A DNA stretch of 64,000 nucleotides from assembly GCA_903853385.1 (NCBI GenBank), contig CAINTJ010000027.1:1-64000 (forward strand), in the 5' to 3' direction. The stretch comes from an uncultured Gammaproteobacteria bacterium. Its GTDB lineage: Bacteria; Pseudomonadota; Gammaproteobacteria; Pseudomonadales; Pseudohongiellaceae. The translations under genes were made by a program, and so were the position numbers. A model generated the notes under the pieces. It saw only the letters and a list, made by a program, of their open reading frames with translations, made no database searches and was not told the origin of the DNA. Below are positions 46,071 through 55,667 of the stretch, piece by piece; position 1 is the stretch's first letter; every line of letters starts with the position of its first letter.

Positions 46071-46116
46071 GATGATTACCTGAAACTAACGCGCCCCTGT
46101 TTCGGGAAATCGGCAC

Positions 46117-46122
46117 ATTATA
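46117..46122 (-). promoter_or_regulatory. -10 box of the guaBA promoter
   Basis: A consensus TATAAT read leftward, about 45 bases before the guaB ATG, followed by the GC-rich GTGCCG discriminator. A TTTCCA at about 19 bases upstream could be a weak -35. GC-rich discriminators are typical of promoters under stringent (ppGpp) control, which fits guaB in other Gammaproteobacteria. Confidence 0.55.
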
Positions 46123-46184
46123 ACCTACGAAGGCCGCGCTCTGGAAACACAAATTCCGCACAAACCCAGTATTGTTCCTTGGAA

Positions 46185-46212
46185 TTTTGTCCGGGTTTGC
46201 TATCTTGGCCCC
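46185..46212 (+). promoter_or_regulatory. Candidate promoter directly abutting xseA
   Basis: TTGGAA, 16 bases and TATCTT (46201-46206) form a moderate sigma-70 match on the + strand. Only six bases separate the -10 box from the xseA ATG at 46213, and no ribosome site is seen, so transcription would start at or next to the start codon. Confidence 0.4.
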
Positions 46213-47577
46213 ATGTCGATGATTACCCCACCCTCAGATAGCAAGGTCCTCACCGTCAGCCTGTTGAACCGGCTGGCGCGCCAACTGCTGGAAGATCATT
46301 TTCCTGCTGTCCAGGTGCAGGGTGAAATCTCCAATTTCGCACAGCCCGCGTCCGGGCACTGGTATTTGACCTTGAAAGATGCTTCGGCCCAGGTGCGCTG
46401 TGCGATGTTCCGCAACCGTAACATGATGGTGCGCTTCAAGCCCAAAGACGGCATGCAGGTGGTGGTCAAGGCCCGCTTGAGCCTTTATGAGGGACGGGGT
46501 GATTACCAGTTGCTGGTGGATTCAATGGACGAGGCAGGTGCTGGCGTATTACGCCAGGCCTTCGAACTCTTGTTCCTGAAACTGAAGCAGGAAGGCTTGT
46601 TTGAAGTCGCCATCAAAAAGCCCTTGCCGGTCTGGCCCCGGCATGTGGTGATCGTTACTTCCCCTACCGGCGCTGCTGTCCGTGATGTCATCAGTGTGTT
46701 TCGCCGTCGCTTCCCGGCCACCTTGTTGACCATTATTCCGGTGAGCGTGCAGGGCCAGCAGGCTGCACAGGAAATGATGCGGGCCCTTGCCCTCATCAAT
46801 GCCGGTCAAGGCTGCCTGCAGGATGTCGACACCATCCTGCTCACCCGCGGCGGCGGATCGCTGGAAGACTTGTGGTGTTTCAATGACGAAGCCCTGGCGC
46901 GTGCCATTCATGCTTGTGTCTTGCCGGTAGTGAGTGCGATCGGCCACGAAGTGGATTTCACGATCGCTGATTACGTAGCGGATGCCCGTGCCGCCACCCC
47001 TTCGGCTGCGGCTGAACTGTTGTGTCCGCATCAAGCGGATATACGGGCAAATTTACGGGCCATGCTAGCGCGCCAGACCACTTTTATAGCCAGCACGATA
47101 CAAAGTGCCCGCAAGCATCTGGCTGCAGCCAGCAAACGCTTGCGGCATCCCGGCCGCCGGCTGCAAGAACAAGCCCAACGACTGGATTTGATTGAGCTGC
47201 GGTTGCAGCGCGCCTGGCAACGTAATCAGTCACAGCGCCTGCATACTTTGCAAATGGCTGGCAAACGACTGCTTTCGCAACGTCCTGAGCGCGTACTGCA
47301 ACAGCAGCGCTTGGCTGTTATGGCGCTGTGGCAACGCTTGAACCTGCAAATCCGCCGCCACTTGCAACAGCAACAACAGGCGCTTGCTGCCAAAAGTCAT
47401 GCTTTGCATACGGTCAGCCCCTTGCAGACTCTTGCGCGCGGTTACAGCATCACCAGCACCACCGGGGGAGAAGTGCTTGCCCGCTTCGATCAGGTGCAAG
47501 TGGGTGCTACAATCAGCACGCGTTTGGCAGAAGGCAATATTCTGAGCACGGTTACGTTGACCCGGCACGAGGAATAG
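46213..47577 (+). CDS. xseA: Exodeoxyribonuclease VII large subunit
   Basis: A 454-residue subunit of the single-strand-specific nuclease Exo VII. The N-terminal OB-fold is clear in VSLLNRLARQLLEDHFPAVQVQGEIS and QPASGHWYLTLKD; the catalytic core has TSPTGAAVRDVISVFRRRFP, LLTRGGGSLEDLW and AIGHEVDFTI; a coiled-coil arm of Gln/Arg-rich helices covers about 290-400. The VSxLN block lies about 15 residues in, as in E. coli, which supports the ATG at 46213. Divergent from guaB. Confidence 0.95.
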   Translation: MSMITPPSDSKVLTVSLLNRLARQLLEDHFPAVQVQGEISNFAQPASGHWYLTLKDASAQVRCAMFRNRNMMVRFKPKDGMQVVVKARLSLYEGRGDYQLLVDSMDEAGAGVLRQAFELLFLKLKQEGLFEVAIKKPLPVWPRHVVIVTSPTGAAVRDVISVFRRRFPATLLTIIPVSVQGQQAAQEMMRALALINAGQGCLQDVDTILLTRGGGSLEDLWCFNDEALARAIHACVLPVVSAIGHEVDFTIADYVADARAATPSAAAELLCPHQADIRANLRAMLARQTTFIASTIQSARKHLAAASKRLRHPGRRLQEQAQRLDLIELRLQRAWQRNQSQRLHTLQMAGKRLLSQRPERVLQQQRLAVMALWQRLNLQIRRHLQQQQQALAAKSHALHTVSPLQTLARGYSITSTTGGEVLARFDQVQVGATISTRLAEGNILSTVTLTRHEE

Positions 47578-47665
47578 CCCAGCCCCTGGACAGCCGGTTG
47601 CAGCAACGGCATGACTGAACGCAAAAGCTGCCAGAATCCATCGTTGTAATTACCAGCAGGTATCC

Positions 47666-48286
47666 GTGAAATCAGCTCCTGAAATGCAAAATGTTCGTGG
47701 CGTAAAAATCTATCCACCCAAGCACAAGCGCGTTCTGAAACTGCTCGCCAATGAAAGTGCACCGGAAATACACGGTGACAAAGTCTGGTATTCCAGCTAT
47801 TTCATTATGGACTACCTTGATGCCAAGCCCCCGCAACCCAAAACCCGCGTGCTCGATATCGGCTGCGGCTGGGGCGCTCTGGGAATTTACTGCGTAAAAC
47901 AATTCCAGTCCAAAGTGACCGGGGTCGATGCTGACAAACATGTATTTCCGTTGCTGGACCTGCACGCCAAACTCAACAACGTCAACATTGCCGGCAAGGT
48001 GAGCAAGTACGAAGATCTGAAACCTGAATTCCTCGCCAAACAGCAATTGATAGTGGGTGGCGACATCTGTTTCTGGGATGAGCTGGTTGACCCGCTGCAT
48101 ACCCTGATCAAGAATGCACTGGCAGCCGGAGTTGAAAGAATTGTGATTGCCGATCCCGGTCGCCCGCCGTTCCTGCGACTGGCCCGTCGCTGCCGACGCC
48201 TTTACAAAGCCAAAATCAAAAAGGTCAACATCTCGGCTCCGCGCCGTCATGATGGCTATCTGCTGATTATTGAAAATACCAACTGA
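47666..48286 (+). CDS. RsmC-like class I SAM-dependent methyltransferase
   Basis: A 206-residue methyltransferase. The SAM motif I is TRVLDIGCGWGALGIYC near 60-76, with VTGVDAD as motif II, and GGDICFWDEL replaces the usual NPP(F/Y) motif of RNA base N-methylases. The DKVWYSSYFIMDYLD region before the motif is like RsmC/PrmA-type enzymes. Substrate unknown. Start is GTG at 47666 with a GCAGG just upstream; an ATG at 47684 is an alternative. It precedes ppk1 by 15 bases. Confidence 0.7.
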   Translation: MKSAPEMQNVRGVKIYPPKHKRVLKLLANESAPEIHGDKVWYSSYFIMDYLDAKPPQPKTRVLDIGCGWGALGIYCVKQFQSKVTGVDADKHVFPLLDLHAKLNNVNIAGKVSKYEDLKPEFLAKQQLIVGGDICFWDELVDPLHTLIKNALAAGVERIVIADPGRPPFLRLARRCRRLYKAKIKKVNISAPRRHDGYLLIIENTN

Positions 48287-48301
48287 AACGTTATTGATCC
48301 C

Positions 48302-50380
48302 ATGCCAGCCAAATCCTTGGTCAACCTCAAGAACAGCAAATATTATCTGAATCGGGAGTTGAGCTGGCTTGAGTTCAATCGTCGGGTTCTGGCCCAGGCA
48401 CGCGACACCGGCATCCCGTTGCTGGAACGACTTTTTTATCTGTGCGTGGCCAGTTCCAACATGGATGAATTTTTCGAAATCAGGGTAGCCGGCCTCAAAC
48501 AGCAGGTTGATTTCGATAGCACTTCCCACGGCCCCGACATGATCAAACCGGCCGACCTGCTGCAACAGATTTCACTTGCCGCCCATGCAATAGTTGATGA
48601 GCAATACGCCTTGCTCAATGATGCACTGATGCCGGCGCTGGCGCGTGAAGGCATTCACATCCTGCTCAGCAAGGCCTGGACCAAAAAACAGAATGAATGG
48701 ATCAAAAGCTATTTCAACCGGGAATTGTTGCCGGTACTCAGCCCGGTATCACTTGATCCGGCCCACCCGTTTCCGCAGGTACTCAACAAAAGCCTGAATT
48801 TCATTATTTCACTTGAAGGCAAGGATGCATTTGGTCGCAACTCCGGCCTCGCCATTGTCCAGGCGCCACGGGCTCTGCCCCGCATGGTCCAGCTCCCGGC
48901 TTCATGCGCTTCCCACCCCCACGATTTTGTAATGCTGTCTTCCATCATCTTTCACCATGCCAAGGATCTGTTCCCCGGCATGCGTGTGATTGGTTGTTAC
49001 CAGTTCCGCGTCACCCGCAATGCCGATCTGTCCGTGCAGGACGATGAAGGCGGCGATCTCATGCTGCAGATTGAAGGCAAACTCACTACGCGCCGCTTTG
49101 CCAGCGCGGTCCGCCTGGAAGTACAAGCGGATTGTCCGCTTGATCTGGCGGCCTATCTGATGAGCAAATTCGATCTGCAAGATGATGATGTGTATCTGGT
49201 CGGGGGGCCGGTTAACCTGAATCGCATGCTGGCCATCCTGCCCATGGTCAAACGCCCTGATCTCAAGTTTCCGGCATTTGAACCTGCGGTAGCCGGCAAG
49301 CTGCAAGGTGACGTCAACCTGTTCGATGTGATTCGCAAGGGTGATGTATTGTTGCACCACCCCTTCCAGTCTTTCTCTCCGGTGGTGGAATTGTTGCGAC
49401 AGGCTGCTGCTGACCCGGAGGTGCTGGTGATCAAACAAACCCTGTACCGGACCGGCAACGACTCCAGCATCGTGGATGCGCTGGTAAGGGCTGCACATGA
49501 AGGCAAGGAAGTAACAGTTGTGATCGAGCTTCGCGCCCGTTTTGACGAAGAAGAGAACATCGAGCTCGCCAATGAATTGCAGGAAGCCGGCGCCCACGTT
49601 TCCTATGGTGTCGTGGGCCACAAGACCCATGCCAAGATGATTCTGATTGTGCGACGGGAAGGCCGCCAACTGAAACGCTATGTGCACCTGGGCACCGGCA
49701 ACTACCATACCCGAACTGCACGACAGTACACTGATTTCGGGCTGTTCTCGGCCGACCAGGCCTTGAGCGAGGATGTACAGAAAGTTTTCCAGCAACTAAC
49801 CGCCATGGGGAAACCCGGCAAACTGAAAAAAATCCTGCAGGCACCCTTCACACTGCACAAGGCAATACTCGAAAAAATCGAACGCGAAACCGTGCTGGCC
49901 GGCAAAGGCCGCCCGGCCCGTATCATTGCCAAACTCAATGCCCTGACCGAACCCAGTCTTATTGAAGCCCTTTACCGCGCCTCCAGGGCCGGTGTCCGCA
50001 TTGACCTGATCGTGCGTGGTACCTGCTGTTTGCGCCCTGGCATCAAGGGCATTTCGGAAAACATTCATGTACGCTCGATTATTGGGCGTTTCCTCGAACA
50101 TTCACGCCTGTATTATTTTCATAACAATGGCGAGTTTGAAATTTATGCCGGCAGTGCCGACTGGATGGAACGCAATCTGTTCCGCCGGGTGGAAACTGCA
50201 TTTCCGATTGAAGATCGCCGCATGAAACAGAAAGTGTTGCAGGAAGGCCTGCTCGATTATCTCGCCGATAACACCCAGAGCTGGGTTTTGCAGAGTAATG
50301 GGGGCTACAAGCGCATCAGCGCGGGCAACAACAAGCCACGTTCTGCCCAAACCTCCTTGCTGAAACAATATACCGGTTGA
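48302..50380 (+). CDS. ppk1: Polyphosphate kinase 1
   Basis: A 692-residue PPK1 that polymerises ATP gamma-phosphate into polyphosphate. It starts with the N domain YYLNRELSWLEFNRRVLAQA, and has the phosphohistidine region (TLYRTGNDSSIVDALVRAAHEGKEVTVVIELRARFDEE and GHKTHAKMILI, with the autophosphorylated His) and C-terminal VRSIIGRFLEHSRLYYF. Length is normal. It converges on the amidotransferase gene with 9 bases between stops. Confidence 0.96.
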   Translation: MPAKSLVNLKNSKYYLNRELSWLEFNRRVLAQARDTGIPLLERLFYLCVASSNMDEFFEIRVAGLKQQVDFDSTSHGPDMIKPADLLQQISLAAHAIVDEQYALLNDALMPALAREGIHILLSKAWTKKQNEWIKSYFNRELLPVLSPVSLDPAHPFPQVLNKSLNFIISLEGKDAFGRNSGLAIVQAPRALPRMVQLPASCASHPHDFVMLSSIIFHHAKDLFPGMRVIGCYQFRVTRNADLSVQDDEGGDLMLQIEGKLTTRRFASAVRLEVQADCPLDLAAYLMSKFDLQDDDVYLVGGPVNLNRMLAILPMVKRPDLKFPAFEPAVAGKLQGDVNLFDVIRKGDVLLHHPFQSFSPVVELLRQAAADPEVLVIKQTLYRTGNDSSIVDALVRAAHEGKEVTVVIELRARFDEEENIELANELQEAGAHVSYGVVGHKTHAKMILIVRREGRQLKRYVHLGTGNYHTRTARQYTDFGLFSADQALSEDVQKVFQQLTAMGKPGKLKKILQAPFTLHKAILEKIERETVLAGKGRPARIIAKLNALTEPSLIEALYRASRAGVRIDLIVRGTCCLRPGIKGISENIHVRSIIGRFLEHSRLYYFHNNGEFEIYAGSADWMERNLFRRVETAFPIEDRRMKQKVLQEGLLDYLADNTQSWVLQSNGGYKRISAGNNKPRSAQTSLLKQYTG

Positions 50381-50389
50381 TGCAGCGGT

Positions 50390-51109
50390 TCAGCCCCCGG
50401 CAGCCAGGCTAACGAAGCGGCGCAGCAGTTGTTCAGACGCGGCGGTCTCCCGGACCGCGGCCTGCAGTTCATCCATATCCATCCCTTCCTGCTGCAATGC
50501 GTCGCTGCGAATTCGCAAGTAATGTGACATGGCCGAGGCATTGAATTCGGGATGAAACTGCACACCCCATACCCGCGGACCAAAGCGCACAGCGTGATGG
50601 GCCTCGAATGAATTCCACGCCAGCACTTCTGCTCCTCCCGGCGGCAAACGCAACACGCTTTGCATATGGGTGACGTGCGCAGGAAACTGCGCAGGGAGCA
50701 TTTGGAATAGCTCATCATTTTGGGCAGCAGGAGCGCAGTGGATGATTTTGGTGCCCATTTCACGACCGCGCGGATGGTAATCAACGACACCGCCCAGTGC
50801 ATGCGCCAGCAATTGATGGCCGTAGCAAATGCCCAGCACCGGCACAGTTTGCGAAATTGCCTGCAGCAACCACTGCGCGCAATTTTCGCTCCACTCATGA
50901 CGATCGCTCACCATTGCCGCCGATCCGGTAATCACAACGCCACTGCACTGCGCAGGATCCGGCAAACATTCACCTTCGAAGACGGCAACAGTATGGCATT
51001 GATCGAGACCAAGCCCGGCCGCGGAGGCAGTCCAATGTTCGAAATCGAGCATGCTGGCCGGGATGCCCTTGATCACGCGTCCGGTCTTGATGATCAGCAA
51101 CTTCTTCAT
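50390..51109 (-). CDS. Class I glutamine amidotransferase-like protein
   Basis: A 239-residue GATase-1 domain protein. The nucleophile elbow is LGICYGHQLLAHALGG (Cys near 98), and VWGVQFHPEF supplies the catalytic His and Glu, so all three triad residues are present. No partner synthetase is fused or adjacent. Such stand-alone proteins act in glutathione-like or polyamine breakdown, or have unknown roles. The ATG overlaps the der stop by four bases, so it belongs to the end of the der transcript. Confidence 0.85.
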   Translation of the reverse strand: MKKLLIIKTGRVIKGIPASMLDFEHWTASAAGLGLDQCHTVAVFEGECLPDPAQCSGVVITGSAAMVSDRHEWSENCAQWLLQAISQTVPVLGICYGHQLLAHALGGVVDYHPRGREMGTKIIHCAPAAQNDELFQMLPAQFPAHVTHMQSVLRLPPGGAEVLAWNSFEAHHAVRFGPRVWGVQFHPEFNASAMSHYLRIRSDALQQEGMDMDELQAAVRETAASEQLLRRFVSLAAGG

Positions 51110-52512
51110 TTGCGTGCGCGCAGGTGTTCCCGGTTTTTCAGGATGCGTCGTTTGCGGGCAACCTGCTGGTAATTCAGGTTCTGCTCGTCCTTGGTAAACG
51201 GATTTTCATCACTGAGCAGCTGGATTCGCACAGGGGTACCTTCCAGTCGCAGCAGTTTGCGGAAGCTTTTTTCCAGATATTTGACATAGTGCGAAGGCAG
51301 TTTGTCAGCCTGGGTACCGTGGATCACGAAAATCGGCGGGTTATGGCCACCAATATGTGTGTAGCGCAGTTTGACCCGGCGGCCATTGATAAGCGGCGGC
51401 GCGTGACTGGTCAGGATCCGCTCCAGCGTCTGGTTGAGCTTGGCAGTGGTGATTTTTTTAAAGGCTGATTCATAGGCGGTATGAATGGAATCATACATGT
51501 TGCCCACACCGGTGCCATGCAAAGCCGAAATGAAATGGATCTTGGCGTAGTCAACAAATTCGAAACGGCGGCGGATGGCCTGGCGGATTTCATTTTTGGC
51601 ATATTCATCCATGCCATCCCACTTGTTAAGTGCGATCACCAGCGCACGGCCGGTCTCGATCACGTAACCGAGCAGATGCAGATCCTGTTCAACAATGCCT
51701 TCGCGCGCATCCAGCAGCAACACCACAACATGGGCATCCTGGATCGCCTGCAGGGATTTCACCACGGAAAACTTTTCCACCAGCTCGGTGGTCTTGCCGC
51801 GCTTGCGGATGCCGGCGGTATCAATCAGTGTGTAATGCTTGCCATGACGTTCAAACGGTATGTAGATGCTGTCACGAGTGGTGCCCGCTTCATCAAACGC
51901 CACTACCCGCTCTTCACCGAGCATGCGGTTGACCAGAGTCGACTTGCCGACATTGGGGCGGCCCGCCACACAGATACGAATGCTGTTGAGTACAGCGGGG
52001 TCGGTGGTGGGTGCTTCCGGCGGCGGGAAGCGTGTGACTGCCGCCTCCAGCAGCTTCTGCACACCCCGGCCCTGGCTGGCTGCGATCGGGTGCAGTTCAC
52101 TCAGCCCCAGTGCATAAAACTCATTGAGTGCCTGCTCCTGGTCTACGCCATCAACCTTGTTGACGACCAGTACCACCGGCTTTTGCACCTTGCGCAAATG
52201 TTCGACAATCCAGCTGTCGCCAGCCGTCAGACCGGCGCGCGCATCCACCAGCAACAACACCAGATCAGCTTCTTCGATAGCCTGCAGCGATTGTCCAACC
52301 ATCAATTCGTCGATGCCTTCCTCACCACCATTGATACCACCGGTATCAATGACAATGAAACGACGCTCATTGAAACGGCCTTCACCATACAAGCGGTCGC
52401 GCGTGAGGCCGGCAAAATCGGCCACAAGTGCATCACGGCTGTTGGTCAGACAGTTGAAGAGGGTTGATTTTCCGACGTTGGGGCGCCCGACGAGGGCGAT
52501 TACGGGAATCAT
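51106..52512 (-). CDS. der: Ribosome biogenesis GTPase Der
   Basis: A 468-residue double Era-type GTPase needed for 50S subunit maturation. Both G domains are intact: GRPNVGKSTLFN with DTGG and NKVD in the first, and GRPNVGKSTLVN with DTAG and NKWD in the second, followed by a KH-like domain and a basic Lys/Arg-rich tail. Its start overlaps the bamB stop by four bases. Confidence 0.97.
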   Translation of the reverse strand: MIPVIALVGRPNVGKSTLFNCLTNSRDALVADFAGLTRDRLYGEGRFNERRFIVIDTGGINGGEEGIDELMVGQSLQAIEEADLVLLLVDARAGLTAGDSWIVEHLRKVQKPVVLVVNKVDGVDQEQALNEFYALGLSELHPIAASQGRGVQKLLEAAVTRFPPPEAPTTDPAVLNSIRICVAGRPNVGKSTLVNRMLGEERVVAFDEAGTTRDSIYIPFERHGKHYTLIDTAGIRKRGKTTELVEKFSVVKSLQAIQDAHVVVLLLDAREGIVEQDLHLLGYVIETGRALVIALNKWDGMDEYAKNEIRQAIRRRFEFVDYAKIHFISALHGTGVGNMYDSIHTAYESAFKKITTAKLNQTLERILTSHAPPLINGRRVKLRYTHIGGHNPPIFVIHGTQADKLPSHYVKYLEKSFRKLLRLEGTPVRIQLLSDENPFTKDEQNLNYQQVARKRRILKNREHLRARK

Positions 52513-53684
52513 TTTATGGTGTAGGACACAAGATCGCCGCTGTTGCCAAAGACATACAGGGTACTGCCCTCAGCCAGCAAATGACTGCGAATGCCGTCAC
52601 CATCTACTTTGACACGAGCGACAAACCTGCCATCGGATTGCGCCAGCAAATGCAGATAACCTTCGCTATCCCCCGCGGCCACATAATTACTGAATCCAAG
52701 CGGCGGCGAGAGGCTGCGCAGTTTCATTTTGTCGTTGGTCCATTGCGGCGTATCCGTGCCCACCTTGTAAGCAAGCACTATATCGTTATCGGCAACGATG
52801 TAGGCATTGCCGAAACCGAAGGTAGCACCCACATAGCTGGACGCTTTGATACGCCAGCGGGTTTGCCCGGTGGCAATATCAATTACACTGAAATTGCCCT
52901 GATAACTCGGCACCAACAACATGTTGGCGTCGCCAACCACCAGATCACCATCAATATCGACCAAGCGATCAATATCGGATTTGCCTTTGGGCAGTGTTAC
53001 CCGCTCTTCCCAGCGCAAGGTGCCATTGTCGAGTGCCAGTGAGATCACCGAACCGCCAGCCTGTGCCGACAATACCGTGTTGCCAAGCACGAGCGGACTG
53101 CTGGTGCCGCGCAGACTCAGAGCCGGCACTTGGCCTTCGTAGGTCCATACCTGCGTGCCATCGGTGGCATTGAGACCGGTGATACGACCATCGATACTCT
53201 GAACCACCACGATCTTGCCGTCGGTGGCCGGTGCTGACAATACTTCACTGGAAACCGAACTTTTCCATCTGGTTTTGCCATTGCCGGCATCCAGGGCGTA
53301 AACAACTCCGTCCTCAGTGCCAACCAGCACCAATCCGGCTGCTGCGCCCACACCGCCCGTGATTTCTACATCAAGGTCAGTATGCCATTGCTTGCGGCCA
53401 TCCTTGGTGGTGACAGCTGCGACGGCACCATCATTGCCGGCTGCGTAAATGACGCCACCAACGAGTGCGGGTTTCAGACGATTGAAAAGATCGCCCTGCC
53501 CGTTGCCAACACTTGTGCTCCAGTTTTTATGAAAAGTAACTTCTTCCTTGAAATCGACCAGTTTGTCAGGGCGTTTGGCCTTGCTGTCACGCAGGAAATC
53601 CCAAATACCCCAGCTGCAGCTACTCAGCATCAAAGCAGCCGCAATCAGCAAGGATATACGCAGAGCAATTTTTGTGTTTTTCAT
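52509..53684 (-). CDS. bamB: Outer membrane assembly lipoprotein BamB
   Basis: A 391-residue beta-propeller lipoprotein of the BAM complex that inserts outer membrane proteins. The lipobox is LSSC near residue 23 (LMLSSC). The PQQ-like repeats are seen as GVIYAAGNDGAVAAVTTKDGRKQWH, GVVYALDAGNGKTRW and GRITGLNATDGTQVW. Overlaps yfgM upstream and der downstream by four bases each. Confidence 0.95.
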   Translation of the reverse strand: MKNTKIALRISLLIAAALMLSSCSWGIWDFLRDSKAKRPDKLVDFKEEVTFHKNWSTSVGNGQGDLFNRLKPALVGGVIYAAGNDGAVAAVTTKDGRKQWHTDLDVEITGGVGAAAGLVLVGTEDGVVYALDAGNGKTRWKSSVSSEVLSAPATDGKIVVVQSIDGRITGLNATDGTQVWTYEGQVPALSLRGTSSPLVLGNTVLSAQAGGSVISLALDNGTLRWEERVTLPKGKSDIDRLVDIDGDLVVGDANMLLVPSYQGNFSVIDIATGQTRWRIKASSYVGATFGFGNAYIVADNDIVLAYKVGTDTPQWTNDKMKLRSLSPPLGFSNYVAAGDSEGYLHLLAQSDGRFVARVKVDGDGIRSHLLAEGSTLYVFGNSGDLVSYTIK

Positions 53685-54370
53685 TGGGCGTCGTCCGCAG
53701 AGCTGACACCCAGATCCTGCAACTTGAGTTTGAGCAAGGCAGGGTTGCCATCGCTGCTGGCAGCAAGCGCCTTTTGATAGGCAGCCTTGGCAGCTTCCTT
53801 GTCTCCCATTTGCAGCAAGGCATCACCTTCTGTTTCCGAGAAAGTATTGACGAAAGTGCCGGCATCAACCCCGCGCACCAAAGCCAGCGCGGCCTGGGCA
53901 TTCCCTTGCGCCAGCCGGATACGGGCCAGACGCTGTCTGGCAATCAGGAACAACTCGGGATCGGCTTTTTTCATGAAGCCTATGGATTGATTGTCGAGCA
54001 TCCACTGTAATTCCGCTGCAGCCTGGTCCAGTTCGCCTTTCTCGGCGTGAAGTTTAGCCATAACCAGCGCAGCAAAGCGTGTGTAGACACTGGACGTGTA
54101 TTGGCCCTTCAGCTGGCTGTACAAATTCTGGGCGGCCAGCAATTCATCATCGCTCACCGACTTGCCAATGTTGGCCACCGACATTTCGGATATCTGCTGA
54201 TACATATCAGAAGCTTCCCCCATAGTCACTGACTGGGAGTCCTGCCATTTGCGGACACCAAACATGACGGCCAGCACTACGACCACTCCCGCCAGGAGTG
54301 AGGTGCCGTTTTCCTTAAACCATTTTTTAAGGTCTTCGAATTGTTCTTCTTCGGTCGAATCAAGTGCCAA
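53681..54370 (-). CDS. yfgM: YfgM-like tetratricopeptide membrane protein
   Basis: A 229-residue inner membrane protein with a short cytoplasmic start (EEEQFEDLKKWFKENG), one membrane segment (LLAGVVVVLAVMFGVRKW, about 25-42) and a TPR-like periplasmic region. YfgM assists SecYEG with PpiD in E. coli. The start codon is TTG, supported by AAGGAG 8 bases upstream and by family alignment. Located between hisS and bamB as in other Gammaproteobacteria. Confidence 0.9.
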   Translation of the reverse strand: MALDSTEEEQFEDLKKWFKENGTSLLAGVVVVLAVMFGVRKWQDSQSVTMGEASDMYQQISEMSVANIGKSVSDDELLAAQNLYSQLKGQYTSSVYTRFAALVMAKLHAEKGELDQAAAELQWMLDNQSIGFMKKADPELFLIARQRLARIRLAQGNAQAALALVRGVDAGTFVNTFSETEGDALLQMGDKEAAKAAYQKALAASSDGNPALLKLKLQDLGVSSADDAQ

Positions 54371-54382
54371 GGAATTTCTCCT

Positions 54383-55663
54383 TCAATCCAGATTGAAAAA
54401 ACGGGCCAACTCCGGAGCCAGCGCCGTGACCGGCAGCTCAAGTGTTGCACCCTCAGTATCAAGAACTTTAAATTTTACCTGTTGCACGCTGCTGTCACCT
54501 TCCAGTATCACTGCGCAACGGGCACCGCAGGCAAAAGCTTTTTTGAGCTGGGCATTATATTTAGCTCCGCCACAGTGGGTCAAAATACGCAATGATGGAA
54601 AAATCTTGCGTAAATCCCGCGCCAGCAACAACCCCTGGCTCTGCACTCCCGGACCAACCAGTGCCATATACACATCCACTTGTTGATTGAGCCCGTCCGG
54701 AATTTGTCCGGTTGCTTCCAGCATCAACAACAACCGCTCAACACCCATGGCAAAACCGACAGCCGGAGTAGCGTTGCCACCCAACTGTTTGGACAGATTG
54801 TCATAGCGACCGCCTGCACACACCGTAGCCTGTGAACCCAGCTTGTCGGTGGTCCATTCAAATACCAGACCATTGTAATAATCGAGTCCACGCACCAAGG
54901 CAGGATTGATGCGGTAACTGATACCGGCCTGATCCAGCATTTGCTGCAACTGCCTGAACTGCTGACTGGACTCTGCACCGACATAGTCAGCCATGCGGGG
55001 TGCATTCACAAGCATTTCCCGGGTTGAGGGGATCTTGCTGTCGAGAATGCGCAGCACGTTGCTGTCGAGCCGGCGTCTGCTGTCTTCATCCAGCTGCTCT
55101 ACAAGCGGCAACAGGAATGCATGCAGGGCTTTGCCATAGCTGGCGCGGTCTTCGGAATTGCCCAAATAGTTGATTTCAAGCTGCACATGCTCTGACAACT
55201 TGAGGCTGCGCCAGAGATCGGCACACATCAAAAGCAGTTCGGCTTCGACGTCAAAACCGGCCATGCCGAAGGTTTCGACGCCAAGCTGGAAGAACTGGCG
55301 GTATCGCCCCTTCTGCGGCCGCTCGTGGCGGTACATCGGGCCGAGATACCACAGCTTCTGGGTCTGGTTGTACAACAAGCCACCCTGCTCTGCCGCCCGT
55401 ACACAGCAAGCCGTGCCTTCAGGCCGTAAAGTGAGGCTGTCGCCATTGCGATCCTCAAAGGTATACATTTCTTTTTCGACAATATCAGTTACTTCACCGA
55501 TTGAACGCTTGAACAATTGCGTCTGTTCCAGCACCGGAAAACGGATTTCCTGATAGCCATAGGACGCCAGCAAGCCACGAGCGATGGCTTCGAAATACTG
55601 CCAACGGGGGGTTTCTGCCGGCAGCACATCATTCATGCCTCGGATAGCCTGGATTTTGTTCAC
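54383..55663 (-). CDS. hisS: Histidyl-tRNA synthetase
   Basis: A 426-residue class II aminoacyl-tRNA synthetase. Motif 1 region QAIRGMNDVLPAETPRWQYFE, motif 2 PMYRHERPQKGRYRQFFQLGVE and the histidine-specific RGLDYYNGLVFEW are all clear, followed by the anticodon-binding domain. The start is GTG; the RGMND block lies 8 residues in, which fits the family. Confidence 0.97.
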   Translation of the reverse strand: MNKIQAIRGMNDVLPAETPRWQYFEAIARGLLASYGYQEIRFPVLEQTQLFKRSIGEVTDIVEKEMYTFEDRNGDSLTLRPEGTACCVRAAEQGGLLYNQTQKLWYLGPMYRHERPQKGRYRQFFQLGVETFGMAGFDVEAELLLMCADLWRSLKLSEHVQLEINYLGNSEDRASYGKALHAFLLPLVEQLDEDSRRRLDSNVLRILDSKIPSTREMLVNAPRMADYVGAESSQQFRQLQQMLDQAGISYRINPALVRGLDYYNGLVFEWTTDKLGSQATVCAGGRYDNLSKQLGGNATPAVGFAMGVERLLLMLEATGQIPDGLNQQVDVYMALVGPGVQSQGLLLARDLRKIFPSLRILTHCGGAKYNAQLKKAFACGARCAVILEGDSSVQQVKFKVLDTEGATLELPVTALAPELARFFNLD

Positions 55664-55667
55664 TGGT

